The notes: generated by a model not told the origin, from the letters alone. 64,000 nt of DNA from Curvibacter sp. (GCA_020621965.1 JAHRYV010000011.1:1-64000), one strand, 5' to 3'. Shown: positions 21,398 to 30,817, numbered from the stretch's first letter. Numbers and translations: made by a program.

Positions 21398-21479
21398 CTG
21401 GGCGATGGCGCTTGACAGCGTCCAGCGCTTGCGCCATCGTCCGACACAAGCTCACCAACCGGTATCCACCGCAACTGCC

Positions 21480-22298
21480 ATGACCGATCTCGTGGTCCGC
21501 CGTCTCCTTGTCGACATGGCTGCGCCGATGGCGCGCCACTGGTGCGCCGGTGACCCGCTGCGCACCGCCTTCTTCAACGCCCTGTCCATGAGTTTTCCGG
21601 TGGGCGAGCAGTTCTTCATCGACGCCGTGCGCGCGGGACACCAGGCCTTGCCGGCCGCTCTGCAGCAGCAGTACCAGGCGGAAGTGCAGGGTTTCGTGGG
21701 CCAGGAGGCCACCCACCGGCGGCTGCACGCCCTGTACAACCAGCAGCTGGACAAGCTGGGCCTGGAGAACCGCTGGGGCCCGCGGGCGCAGGCGCGCCTG
21801 CAGCGCTTCGACGGTGCCGACCCGCGGCATCCGCTGGCCGTCACGGCCGCCAACGAGCATTTCACGTCCATCCTGGCCGCCTGGCTGCTCCAACACCCGG
21901 ACATCCTGGGCCGCGAAGATGCCCGCCTGGCCACCCTGTGGCTGTGGCACAGCGCCGAGGAGTCGGAGCACCGTTGCACGGCCTTCGACCTCTATCGCGC
22001 GCTGGGCGGCAACGAGGCCTGGCGCCTCAAGTGGTTCCGGCGGGTGACGCTGTTCTTTCTGGTCGACCTGCTGCGCCAGACCGTGCTCAATCTGCGGCGC
22101 GACCGCACGCTCTGGCGTTGGGCCACCTGGACCAGCGCCGCGCGTTTCCTCTTTGGCCAGCAGGGCCTGGTGCGCTGTACCTTCCGGCCCTGGCGCGACT
22201 ACCTGCGCCACGACTTTCATCCGGCGCAGCATGATGCACAGGCCTCACGCCAGTGGCTGCTCGCCAATCGCGCCGTCTACACGCCGGTGAGCGGCTGA
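21480..22298 (+). CDS. Metal-dependent hydrolase (YbjX/PF10118-like)
   Basis: SFPVGEQFFIDAVR, FVGQEATHRRLH, EHFTSILAAWLL, WHSAEESEHRCTAFDLY motif set. Confidence 0.82.
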   Translation: MTDLVVRRLLVDMAAPMARHWCAGDPLRTAFFNALSMSFPVGEQFFIDAVRAGHQALPAALQQQYQAEVQGFVGQEATHRRLHALYNQQLDKLGLENRWGPRAQARLQRFDGADPRHPLAVTAANEHFTSILAAWLLQHPDILGREDARLATLWLWHSAEESEHRCTAFDLYRALGGNEAWRLKWFRRVTLFFLVDLLRQTVLNLRRDRTLWRWATWTSAARFLFGQQGLVRCTFRPWRDYLRHDFHPAQHDAQASRQWLLANRAVYTPVSG

Positions 22299-22336
22299 GA
22301 GCGCCGCCGGGCCGGCCACGGCGGTGATGGCCCGCT

Positions 22337-23239
22337 TCAAGCCGCCAGTTGCTCGCCACCCAGCGCCGCGATCAGATCGGGCAGGAGCCGGCGCAGTTCT
22401 CCGGTGGCAATCGCCACATCGGCGTCGAAGCCCTCGTCCTGGGCCGACTGCGCCCCTTCGAACACCACCTCCAGAAACGCCAGCTTCTTGAGCTGCAGGC
22501 CCTCGGTCAGCACAAAGGACACGCGGCTGTCCCAGGTGAGCGCGAGCCGGGTCGGCAGTTTGCCGCTCTGGACGTATTGCCGGACCTCTTCGGTGTCCAG
22601 CGGGTGGCGGGTGTAGCGGACCACGGCCTTGGACTCGTCGGCCGCCTTGAGCTCACACTCCCGGTCCACGCTCAAGCCCGCGGGGGCCTCCTGCGTGATC
22701 AGCCACTCGGACATCGCCGCCGTCGGCGACAGCTGGGTCTGGAGCAAGGTCACGGCCAGGCCGTCCAGGCTCTGCACCAGCAGGGTGAGGACATCGTCCG
22801 CCTTGGCCTGGCTGCCGGCATCGATCACCAGCAGCCGGGTGTCCGGCTCTATCCACACAAGCACCGAAGACTCCTTGGAGAAGGCCATCGGCATCAACTC
22901 AAGCTTGATGTCGTCCTTGAGCGCGCGGGTCTCCTTCTTGCCCGGTTTGCGCCCGGTGCTCGCCTCGATCTGCGCCGCACGCTCCTTGGCCTTGCGGGTC
23001 ACCACCGAACCGGGCACCGTCCGGGTCTCCATCTTCAGCTTGAGGATCAGCGCCCGGCCGACCGACTCCACCAGCGGGCCGTGTGCCTCACCGCGGGGTT
23101 CGATCCAGCCGACGGATTTTTCCTGACTGGCCCCGCAGGGGACGAATCGGGCTCCCTCCAGCCCCTTTTCCATTTGCGCCAATGTTGCGGACCAATCGGG
23201 TCCGATCCGATACACCATCACGTTCTTGAACACTTGCAC
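22337..23239 (-). CDS. rdgC: Recombination-associated protein RdgC
   Basis: RdgC-type N-terminus (VFKNVMVYRI) and full-length conserved sequence. Confidence 0.92.
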   Translation of the reverse strand: MQVFKNVMVYRIGPDWSATLAQMEKGLEGARFVPCGASQEKSVGWIEPRGEAHGPLVESVGRALILKLKMETRTVPGSVVTRKAKERAAQIEASTGRKPGKKETRALKDDIKLELMPMAFSKESSVLVWIEPDTRLLVIDAGSQAKADDVLTLLVQSLDGLAVTLLQTQLSPTAAMSEWLITQEAPAGLSVDRECELKAADESKAVVRYTRHPLDTEEVRQYVQSGKLPTRLALTWDSRVSFVLTEGLQLKKLAFLEVVFEGAQSAQDEGFDADVAIATGELRRLLPDLIAALGGEQLAA

Positions 23240-23436
23240 CCTTTGCTGTCGTTGGCATCATCGCTGCCGTCCCGCCGATCATCCCATTGATCGCCCACGG
23301 AATTTCCGCCGGCTGGCGTATTTCCGGTGCGTGGACGAAGAGCGTGGGGGAAGAGAAGACGTGAGGTGGCCGACCCTCGCCACCGTTCGCGCGCCACACG
23401 GCCCGCGCCAGCGGCACGGCCCGTGCGCAAAGCCGG

Positions 23437-23625
23437 TCAGAACGAGGAGCGCAGCTTGCGGCCGGGCTTGGGTTCGGCCGTCACGAAGTTGGTGACGGAA
23501 AGCGCCAGCGCCAGACCCAGGGCGCTGATGCCGATGAGCAGCGCCTTGACGCTGGGGGCCGCGAGGCCCAGCAGCGTGAAGACGAGAAAGACGGCCAGCA
23601 GCGTGAACTTGACTCGGAGCAGCAT
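23437..23625 (-). CDS. Small hydrophobic membrane protein
   Basis: MLLRVKFTLLAVFLVFTLLGLAAPSVKALLIGISALGLALALSVTNFV: two hydrophobic segments; short ORF. Confidence 0.5.
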   Translation of the reverse strand: MLLRVKFTLLAVFLVFTLLGLAAPSVKALLIGISALGLALALSVTNFVTAEPKPGRKLRSSF

Positions 23626-23807
23626 GATGCGATGCGGAGGTGGGTACAAACTCAGGGGGCGGCACAGGCCCCTTGATGGGTTGTCCATTGTCTGGAGGCA
23701 CCAGGTGGCCGGCAAGGCGGAATCCGTTTCAACCGTAACCAGTCGTTCCGGCGTGGGCGGCTGCGTCCGGTCGGCGCGCCGCTGTCAAGTTGACCCTGCG
23801 CCGCGCC

Positions 23808-24716
23808 TTACGCCGGCCCCTGCCGCGCGTCCGCCACCAGCAGGTCCACCAGCTCCCGCGCATAAGCCGGCAACGCGTCCAGGCTGCGCACCACGATCTG
23901 CAGGGCGCGTTCGGCCCAGGGATCGGTCAGCGGCACGATGGCGATGGCCATGGTCTGGGCGTGGCGGCGCGCGGCGGACTCCGGCAGGATGGCCACGCCC
24001 ACCGCGGCTTCCACCATGCGGCAGGCGGCCTCGAAGTTGCTGACCTGGATGCGCTGTTTCATCGGCCGCTGCAGGCCGTCGCAGATCTGCTGCAGGAAGG
24101 CGCGGATGGCGCTGCTCTCGTGCAGGCCGATGTGGTCGAACTCCAGCGTGTCGGCAAAGCCGATGGCGGCGGTGCCGGCCAGTTCATGGCCGCGTGGCAG
24201 CACCAGCACCAGGCGGTCGTGGCGGTAGGGCAGCACCTGCAGGTTCTCGGTGCGCACCAGGCCGGCCACGATGCCGATGTCGGTCTGCCCTTCGGACACC
24301 GCGCGCACGATGTCGTGGCTCAGGCGTTCCTGCAGATCGACGTTCACATCGGGGTGGCTCAGCAGGTAGCGCCGCAGCACCGGCGGCAGGAACTCGCCCA
24401 GGGCGGTGGTGTTGGCGTGCACGCGCAGGTGGCCGCGGATGCCGCGCGCGTACTCCTGCAGATCGGCGCGCAGATGTTCCAGCTGGCCCAGCACCAGGCG
24501 GGCGTGGTGCACAAAGGCCTGGCCCGGCGGCGTCAGCGTGACGCCCTGCGAGCTGCGGTGCAGCAGCTTGACGCCCAGGCTTTCCTCAATATTCTTGATG
24601 CGGGTGCTGGCAGCCGGCGCCGACATATGGGCCGCCTCGGCGCCCTTGGTCAGGCTGTCGGCCTCGGCAATACGCACCATCAGGCGCAGGTCGACCAGGT
24701 CAAAGTGCAGGGCCAT
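23808..24716 (-). CDS. LysR-family transcriptional regulator
   Basis: HTH (MVRIAEADSLTKGAEAAHMSAPAASTRIKNIEESLGVKLLHRSSQG), start chosen at MALHFDLVDL; divergent from the dehalogenase. Confidence 0.92.
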   Translation of the reverse strand: MALHFDLVDLRLMVRIAEADSLTKGAEAAHMSAPAASTRIKNIEESLGVKLLHRSSQGVTLTPPGQAFVHHARLVLGQLEHLRADLQEYARGIRGHLRVHANTTALGEFLPPVLRRYLLSHPDVNVDLQERLSHDIVRAVSEGQTDIGIVAGLVRTENLQVLPYRHDRLVLVLPRGHELAGTAAIGFADTLEFDHIGLHESSAIRAFLQQICDGLQRPMKQRIQVSNFEAACRMVEAAVGVAILPESAARRHAQTMAIAIVPLTDPWAERALQIVVRSLDALPAYARELVDLLVADARQGPA

Positions 24717-24831
24717 GGCGGAAATGGTGTGAAAAGGCAACAAATAAAGAAAAAAGCCGACGAATCCTCGCGGGGCGGCCGGGCTGGGGGAATTATGCCG
24801 TCCCGCACCATCGCTGGACTAAATCGAATTC

Positions 24832-24888
24832 GATACTTTTTGTTGTCAAATTAGAAATATTTTTGCTATTAATGGTTATGAAAGTATC
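24832..24888. promoter_or_regulatory. Candidate divergent regulatory region with GATACTTT-N41-AAAGTATC inverted repeat
   Basis: 8-nt perfect inverted repeat in an AT-rich intergenic region between divergent LysR and dehalogenase genes; TTGTCA (24843) and TATTAA (24867) promoter-like hexamers inside. Confidence 0.45.
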
Positions 24889-24903
24889 AAATAAAGTTCA
24901 AGC

Positions 24904-25614
24904 ATGGAAAAAAGCCGCGCCACCGCCACGTCCCAGCCGCAAGCCGTGCTGTTCGACGCCTATGGCACCTTGTTCGACGTCTACAGCGTCGGCCTAGTGG
25001 CGGAGCAGCTGTTTCCCGGCCAGGGCCAGGCCCTGAGCCTGCTCTGGCGCGACAAGCAGATCGAATACACCCGCCTGGTCACCACCAGCAACCACGGCGC
25101 CCACTACCAGCCCTTCTGGCAGCTCACGCAGGCCGGCCTGCGTTACGCCTGCAAGCGCCTGCAGCTCAAGCTCACGCCCGAGATCGAGCTGCAGCTGATG
25201 AACCAGTACCGGCACCTGAGCGCCTTTCCCGAGAACCGGGACGTGCTGCAGGCGCTCAAGGCCCGTGGCATCGCCACCGGCATTCTCTCCAACGGCGATC
25301 CCGAGATGCTGGGCATCGCCGTGCGCAGCGCGGGCCTCGAAGGCCTGCTGGACCACGTGATCAGCGTGGACGCGGTGCGCAAGTACAAGACCCACCCCGA
25401 GGCGTATGCGCTGGGCGAGCAGGCGACCGGCCTGCGCGCCGCGCAGATCGTCTTCGTCAGCAGCAACAGCTGGGACGCTCTGGCCGCCACCTGGTACGGC
25501 TTTCAGACCCTGTGGGTCAACCGTTATGCGCTGCCCTTCGAGGAGCTGGGCACCCAGCCCACGCGCACCGGCCACACGCTCAATGACGTGCTGGCCTTCT
25601 TCCCCGCCGAATGA
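24904..25614 (+). CDS. Haloacid dehalogenase type II (L-2-haloacid dehalogenase family)
   Basis: HAD motif FDAYGTLFDVYS, GILSNGDPEML, KTHPEAYALG, FVSSNSWDA typical of type II 2-haloacid dehalogenases. Confidence 0.88.
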   Translation: MEKSRATATSQPQAVLFDAYGTLFDVYSVGLVAEQLFPGQGQALSLLWRDKQIEYTRLVTTSNHGAHYQPFWQLTQAGLRYACKRLQLKLTPEIELQLMNQYRHLSAFPENRDVLQALKARGIATGILSNGDPEMLGIAVRSAGLEGLLDHVISVDAVRKYKTHPEAYALGEQATGLRAAQIVFVSSNSWDALAATWYGFQTLWVNRYALPFEELGTQPTRTGHTLNDVLAFFPAE

Positions 25615-25656
25615 GGCAGCGACAGATTTTTGTATTTTTGATTCAGGAGTAAAACC

Positions 25657-27867
25657 ATGACGCAACGCACCCAGGCCCAGCGGCTGCAAGTCGCCACCAA
25701 CCTGTACCGCTTCATCGAAGACAAGGTCCTGCCGGGCACCGGCATCGCCAGCGCCGACTTCTGGAAGGGCTTCGACGCCATCGCCCATGAGCTGGGCCCC
25801 AAGAACGCCGCCCTGCTGGCCGAGCGCGACCGCCTGCAGCTGGAGATGGACGCCTGGCACAAGGCCAACCCCGGCCCCATCAAGAACATGAAGGCCTACC
25901 GCGCCTTCCTGGAGAAGACCGGTTACCTGGTGCCCGTGCCTGACGAAGTGCACAGCGACACCGCCAACGTGGACGCCGAACTCGCCGTACAGGCCGGCCC
26001 GCAGCTGGTGGTGCCTATCCTGAACGCGCGCTACGCGCTCAACGCCGCCAACGCGCGCTGGGGCTCGCTGTACGACGCGCTCTACGGCACCGACGCCCTG
26101 CCCGAAGACAAGGGCGCCACCAAGGTTGGCGCCGACGGCAAGAGCTACAACCCCAAACGCGGCGCCAAGGTCATCGAGTACGCGCGCCATGTGCTGGACC
26201 GCGTGGCCCCGCTGGCCAAGGGCTCGCATGTCGACTCCACCGCCTACACGGTCGAAGGCGGCAAGCTCAAGGTCGTGCTCAAGGACGGCGGCAAGTTCTG
26301 CCTGGCCGACCCGCACAAGTTCGTCGGTTACCAGGGCAGCGCCGCGGCCCCCTCGGCCGTGCTGCTGCGCAACAACGGCATCCACATCGAGATCCAGTTC
26401 GACCGCAGCACACCCATCGGCCGCACCGACGCCGCCGGCGTGAGCGACCTGCTGGTCGAAGCCGCGCTCTCCACCATCCTGGACCTGGAAGACTCCGTGG
26501 CCGTGGTTGATGCCGACGACAAGGTGCTGGCCTATGACAACTGGCTGGGCATCCTCAAGGGCACGCTGACCGAAGAAGTGAACAAGGGCGGCAAGACCTT
26601 TGTGCGCCGCCTCAACGCCGGCCGCGTCTACAAGGTGCCACCGGCGAAGAGATCCGCCTGCGGCCGCTCCTGCCTGTTCGTGCGCAACGTCACCTGATGA
26701 CCAACCCGGCCATCCCCTACGGCAACGGCGGTGAGATCCATGAGGCATCAGCGGACGCCGTCATCACCACCACCATCGCCTGCACGACCTCAAGGGCTGA
26801 CGCAAAACGGCGCGTGGCGCAGCTCGCGCACCGGTTCCATCTACATCGTCAAGCCCAAGATGCACGGCCCCGCCGAAGTGGGCTTTGCCGCCGAGCTGTT
26901 CGGCCGCGTCGAGCAGCTGCTGGGCCTGCCGGAAAACACCGTCAAGCTGGGCATCATGGACGAGGAGCGCCGCACCAGCGTCAACCTCAAGGCCTGCATC
27001 GCCGCCGCCAAGAGCCGCGTGGCCTTCATCAACACCGGCTTCCTGGACCGCACCGGCGACGAAATGCACACCGCCATGCACGCCGGCCCCATGATCCGCA
27101 AGGCGGACATGAAGGGCAGCGACTGGATCGCCGCCTACGAAAAGAGCAACGTGCTGGTCGGCCTGGCCTGCGACCTCAAGGGCCGCGCGCAGATCGGCAA
27201 GGGCATGTGGGCCATGCCCGACCTGATGGCCGCCATGCTCAAGCAGAAGGTGGTGCACCCGCAAGCCGGCGCCAACACCGCCTGGGTGCCCTCGCCCACC
27301 GCCGCCACGCTGCACGCGCTGCACTACCACCAGGTCAACGTGGCCGCCATCCAGGACGAGTTGGAAAAGCAGGCCACCGCGAAGAACTTCAAGGCCACCG
27401 AAGAGAAGCTGCTCACCGGCCTGCTGACCATCCCCGTGGCGGCCAAGCCCAACTGGAGCGCCGCCGAGATCCAGCAGGAGATCGACAACAACTGCCAGGG
27501 CATCCTGGGTTACGTCGTGCGCTGGATCGACCAGGGCGTGGGCTGCTCCAAGGTGCCCGACATCCACAACGTCGGCCTGATGGAAGACCGCGCCACCCTG
27601 CGCATCTCCAGCCAGCACATCGCCAACTGGCTGCTGCACGGCATCGTGACCGAGGCGCAGGTGCGCGCCGCCTTCGAGCGCATGGCCGCAGTGGTGGACC
27701 AGCAGAACGCGGGCGATCCGTTCTACAAGAACATGGCCGGCAACTTCGAGACCTCCATGGCCTACAAGGCCGCCACCGACCTGGTCTTCAAGGGCCTGGA
27801 GCAGCCGAGCGGCTACACCGAGCCGCTGCTGCATGCGTGGCGGCTGAAGGTGAAGGCCGAGGCCTGA
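25657..27867 (+). pseudogene. glcB: Malate synthase G, interrupted by a cluster of small indels at ~26640-26830
   Basis: N-terminal half 25657-~26640 and C-terminal half ~26800-27867 are each intact GlcB; the intervening ~180 bp shifts frame several times. Confidence 0.9.
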
Positions 27868-27890
27868 TCCAACAAGGACCCGAAAAGACG

Positions 27891-27917
27891 AACGGCGCCT
27901 GCGGGCGCCGTTTTTTC
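27891..27917 (+). terminator. Rho-independent terminator after glcB
   Basis: ACGGCGCCTGCGGGCGCCGTTTTTT. Confidence 0.8.
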
Positions 27918-27974
27918 TTGGCGCTGCAAATCCCCGCGCCTGCACGCGACAGCGCAAGCCAGCACAATCCGCGC

Positions 27975-28826
27975 ATGGACAGCCTGCAGCCCCTGATCGA
28001 TTTCGTCGCCCAGCACCCGCGCCTGCTGGTTATCACCGGCGCCGGCTGCAGCACCGCCGCCGGCATTCCCGACTACCGCGACGAAAACGGCGCCTGGAAG
28101 CGCCGTGAGCCCATGCGCTACCAACTCTTCGTCGACAGCGCCCAGGCGCGCCAGCGCTACTGGGCGCGCAGCATGCTGGGCTGGCGCACCATGGCCGAGG
28201 CGCAACCCACCGCCGCGCATCACGCCCTTGCGCACCTGGAGCGCGCGGGCCGCATCAATCTGTTGGTGACACAGAACGTAGACGGCCTGCATCAGGCCGC
28301 CGGCAGCAGCGCGGTGGTGGACCTGCATGGTCGCATCGACACGGTCTGCTGCCTGGGCTGCGGCGCGCGTTCCCCGCGCCGTGAGTTGCAGCAGGAGTTG
28401 ATGGCCCGCAACCCGGACTGGCTGGCGCTGGACGCGCGCAGTCTGCCTGATGGGGACGCCGACCTCGACGGCCTGAATTTCGCGGCGTTTGATGTGCCAG
28501 GCTGCCCGCAATGCGGCGGCCTGCTCAAGCCCGACGTGGTGTTCTTCGGTGAAAGCGTGCCGCGGGAACGCGTGGCGGCGGTGCGAGCGGCGCTGGCGCA
28601 GGCCGATGCGGTGCTTGTGGCCGGCTCGTCGCTCATGGTGTATTCGGGCTATCGCTTCGTCGACGAAGCGGTGACTGCGGGCAAGCCGGTGGTGGCTGTG
28701 AACCGTGGGCGGACGCGGGCGGATCCGGTGCTCGCGCTCAAAGTGGAAGTCGAAGTGGGCGCAGCCATCGAGACACTGGCAGCCGAGATGGCTGCGCGGG
28801 AACCGGCGGCGTTGGCTCGGACTTAG
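27975..28826 (+). CDS. Sir2-family NAD-dependent protein deacetylase
   Basis: GAGCSTAAGIPDYRDENG, TQNVDGLHQAAG, paired CxxC motifs, KPDVVFFGE. Confidence 0.93.
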   Translation: MDSLQPLIDFVAQHPRLLVITGAGCSTAAGIPDYRDENGAWKRREPMRYQLFVDSAQARQRYWARSMLGWRTMAEAQPTAAHHALAHLERAGRINLLVTQNVDGLHQAAGSSAVVDLHGRIDTVCCLGCGARSPRRELQQELMARNPDWLALDARSLPDGDADLDGLNFAAFDVPGCPQCGGLLKPDVVFFGESVPRERVAAVRAALAQADAVLVAGSSLMVYSGYRFVDEAVTAGKPVVAVNRGRTRADPVLALKVEVEVGAAIETLAAEMAAREPAALART

Positions 28827-28833
28827 CTGGACG

Positions 28834-28902
28834 GATCAGCGCTCAGGTTCCGGGGCGGCCTCGCCGAAGGCGAGGACGTCGCACTGGAACCTGTTGTTAT
28901 GC
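28834..28902 (-). other. attC-like recombination site (attC_C), with one degenerate end
   Basis: On minus strand GCATAAC starts 4 nt after the stop of the 28907-29683 ORF; arms CAGGTTCC...GGAACCTG and inner hairpin CCTCGCC-TTC-GGCGAGG; distal end GCTGATC is degenerate. Confidence 0.55.
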
Positions 28903-28906
28903 ACGG

Positions 28907-29683
28907 CTATACCTTCTCTAGCTTGGCAGTGAAATCTTCAAGAAACGTGAGGCTTTCTTCGACCCATGCCCGTCTGATTTCTTGCACATAGACCTGCCCC
29001 CCGCGCTGATGCCTAGGAAGATCGCCCTCATGGACGATCTGGTTTCTTCTCGCAACGATCTTGTTGAGGGTGCTTTTCAATGTGTCAATATCTTGAGGGG
29101 AGATGTTGTTATTTTCTCTTAGCTCTTTTCCAAGATCCTTGCATCCGAGAAGGCAGAAGCCGTACTCGATCTCACGCCAACTCTGAAACGGTCTCTTATG
29201 CAGGGCCTCTTGGACTACCTTTCTAATCTCGTTGGCAGGGCGAATGACAGTGGCATCACGGCGAGCCGAGTGAACGCGGTTAACAATCTCAATTGCCAGC
29301 GTGGCTGGAACTTGGAACTCTTTCTGTTGCTTCGTGAGCTCCTGCTCACGGAACGCAGCAACGAAGCCCTTAATGATGCGCTCATGAACGTAACGATCAA
29401 TTGCGCTGACGCCGAAGGTGATAGCCGACCGGAGCAGGTCAGAAACAGCATCCCCGCTGAAATCATCTGGCGTCAGAGACGCCCCATGTCGTAGAACGAC
29501 CACGGCATCTTTTGAGTCAACACGCTCGATATCTGATGCCTGGGGCCAGTGCATCAGCTCGCAGAAATTCGCCTTCCAGTCGGACCGAATAGCTCGCTGC
29601 CTAGTATTGACTAACCCATCGTGCATCCGCAGCAGCCGCTTTGCGCGGCCGATGGTGTCTTGAAACGCCTCCAGCGGAGTCAT
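28907..29683 (-). CDS. HEPN-like domain protein (cassette ORF)
   Basis: Helical protein with RRNQIVHEGDL (R-N-x3-H) near the C-terminus; AT-richer than flanks. Confidence 0.65.
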   Translation of the reverse strand: MTPLEAFQDTIGRAKRLLRMHDGLVNTRQRAIRSDWKANFCELMHWPQASDIERVDSKDAVVVLRHGASLTPDDFSGDAVSDLLRSAITFGVSAIDRYVHERIIKGFVAAFREQELTKQQKEFQVPATLAIEIVNRVHSARRDATVIRPANEIRKVVQEALHKRPFQSWREIEYGFCLLGCKDLGKELRENNNISPQDIDTLKSTLNKIVARRNQIVHEGDLPRHQRGGQVYVQEIRRAWVEESLTFLEDFTAKLEKV

Positions 29684-29698
29684 AGCTCTCCCTTTAGT

Positions 29699-29788
29699 GC
29701 ATAACGTTTGACTTAAGCGGACCGAGAAGCCAGCCGGAGTGGGTCCTCAATAAGGAATGTCTAGGCATTGCTCAGGCGCCGGTTGAAG
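29699..29788 (-). other. attC-like recombination site (attC_B)
   Basis: Minus strand: CTTCAAC (13 nt after the stop of the 29802 ORF) ... GGTCCGCTTAAGTCAAACGTTATGC; GAGGACC/GGTCCGC arms; R' GTTATGC. Confidence 0.5.
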
Positions 29789-29801
29789 TGAGGTATTTTC
29801 G

Positions 29802-30428
29802 CTAAGGCGTTGGAAGTCCGTGGCCTACATTCCAAAGATGAACTCCAAGAACCGTTAGACAATCGACAACGGCGTCAGGGCCACCCCATGTCCATAGCAC
29901 CTCACTACCTTCAAGGTGTGTGTCAATTTCATGCATCGGCATCTTCTGACGATCTGAGTAGCGGAAGATATTGGCTGGGTGCTTTAGCCTCCCAGTTCCT
30001 GTGTCTGTCACCTTCGAGCTGAAAGTAAATCGATTTCCATGAGCAATGCCATTGCGTAAATGGCGGACTATTTCCGCCTCTGGCTCATGGTTGAAGTAGC
30101 CATTTGCACCGAGCGCATCTCCTACAGTCAGTAGGGCGCCAGTTAGCCAGACCTTGTCGAAATCCTCGATGGTTTCTCGTTCGCGGTTCTTCTCGAGGTA
30201 GTAGTTGAACCACATGACCATCGCGTTTCCGTCGCGCCTCGGGATTCTGAGAACTGGAACCGTTTGACCAGGCTCGACTGCCGGTGAAAACGCTTCTGCT
30301 CGTTTGTCACGGGCGACATACATTGCCGCTACATGACTGAAGTAGAGCGAGGTCATGCGCTGCGCTAAAGTGGCAACCTCAACTGCGGCCCGATTGACTA
30401 CTGGGGGATCGCTCAAAAGGTTATTCAC
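29802..30428 (-). CDS. HEPN-like protein (cassette ORF), GTG start proposed
   Basis: RHLRNGIAHGNRF (R-N-x3-H) motif; ORF ends next to attC_B; N-terminus uncertain (ORF open to 30482). Confidence 0.55.
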   Translation of the reverse strand: MNNLLSDPPVVNRAAVEVATLAQRMTSLYFSHVAAMYVARDKRAEAFSPAVEPGQTVPVLRIPRRDGNAMVMWFNYYLEKNRERETIEDFDKVWLTGALLTVGDALGANGYFNHEPEAEIVRHLRNGIAHGNRFTFSSKVTDTGTGRLKHPANIFRYSDRQKMPMHEIDTHLEGSEVLWTWGGPDAVVDCLTVLGVHLWNVGHGLPTP

Positions 30429-30431
30429 GAT

Positions 30432-30521
30432 ACATAACGTCTGAGTTGACCCGTGACCGGGACGCGTGTGCGCAAAGCGCACTGAAGCGCCTGGGCGTCC
30501 GAGTCGAACGACCTGTTAAGC
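30432..30521 (-). other. attC-like recombination site (attC_A)
   Basis: Minus strand GCTTAAC...GTTATGT, 90 bp; arms CGACTCGGACGC / GCGTCCCGGTC; inner stem GTGCGC-TTT-GCGCAC; GCTTAAC begins 1 nt after the stop codon of the 30523 ORF. Confidence 0.62.
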
Positions 30522-30522
30522 A

Positions 30523-30795
30523 TCACGTCCCCGAGCGCCCACTTACCAGTACCCCGTCCTTCTTGATCGAAATGAAAGCCGGCCAAGTGGACTTGTTCTC
30601 GAGGTCCCACACCCAAAGGTGGCTTCCCTCTTTGCCCATCAGAAACTGCTTCATCTCAAGTTGATGCTTAACGTGCTCGGGCAGCAACACCTCTATCGTG
30701 TATCGAGGCGTATGAATTTGAGGGTCGTAGGGCCCCGCGTTGTAGCGCGTCTTGCTACGAGGTGAGAGCTCAAACGTGTAGTCCGGAGCTTTCAT
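30523..30795 (-). CDS. Small hypothetical protein (cassette ORF, downstream of the nuclease-like gene)
   Basis: Start proposed at MKAPDYTFELSPRSKTRYN; 22 bp downstream of the preceding ORF on the same strand. Confidence 0.5.
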   Translation of the reverse strand: MKAPDYTFELSPRSKTRYNAGPYDPQIHTPRYTIEVLLPEHVKHQLEMKQFLMGKEGSHLWVWDLENKSTWPAFISIKKDGVLVSGRSGT

Positions 30796-30817
30796 ATCCA
30801 GGATTCCTTGCGCCCTG

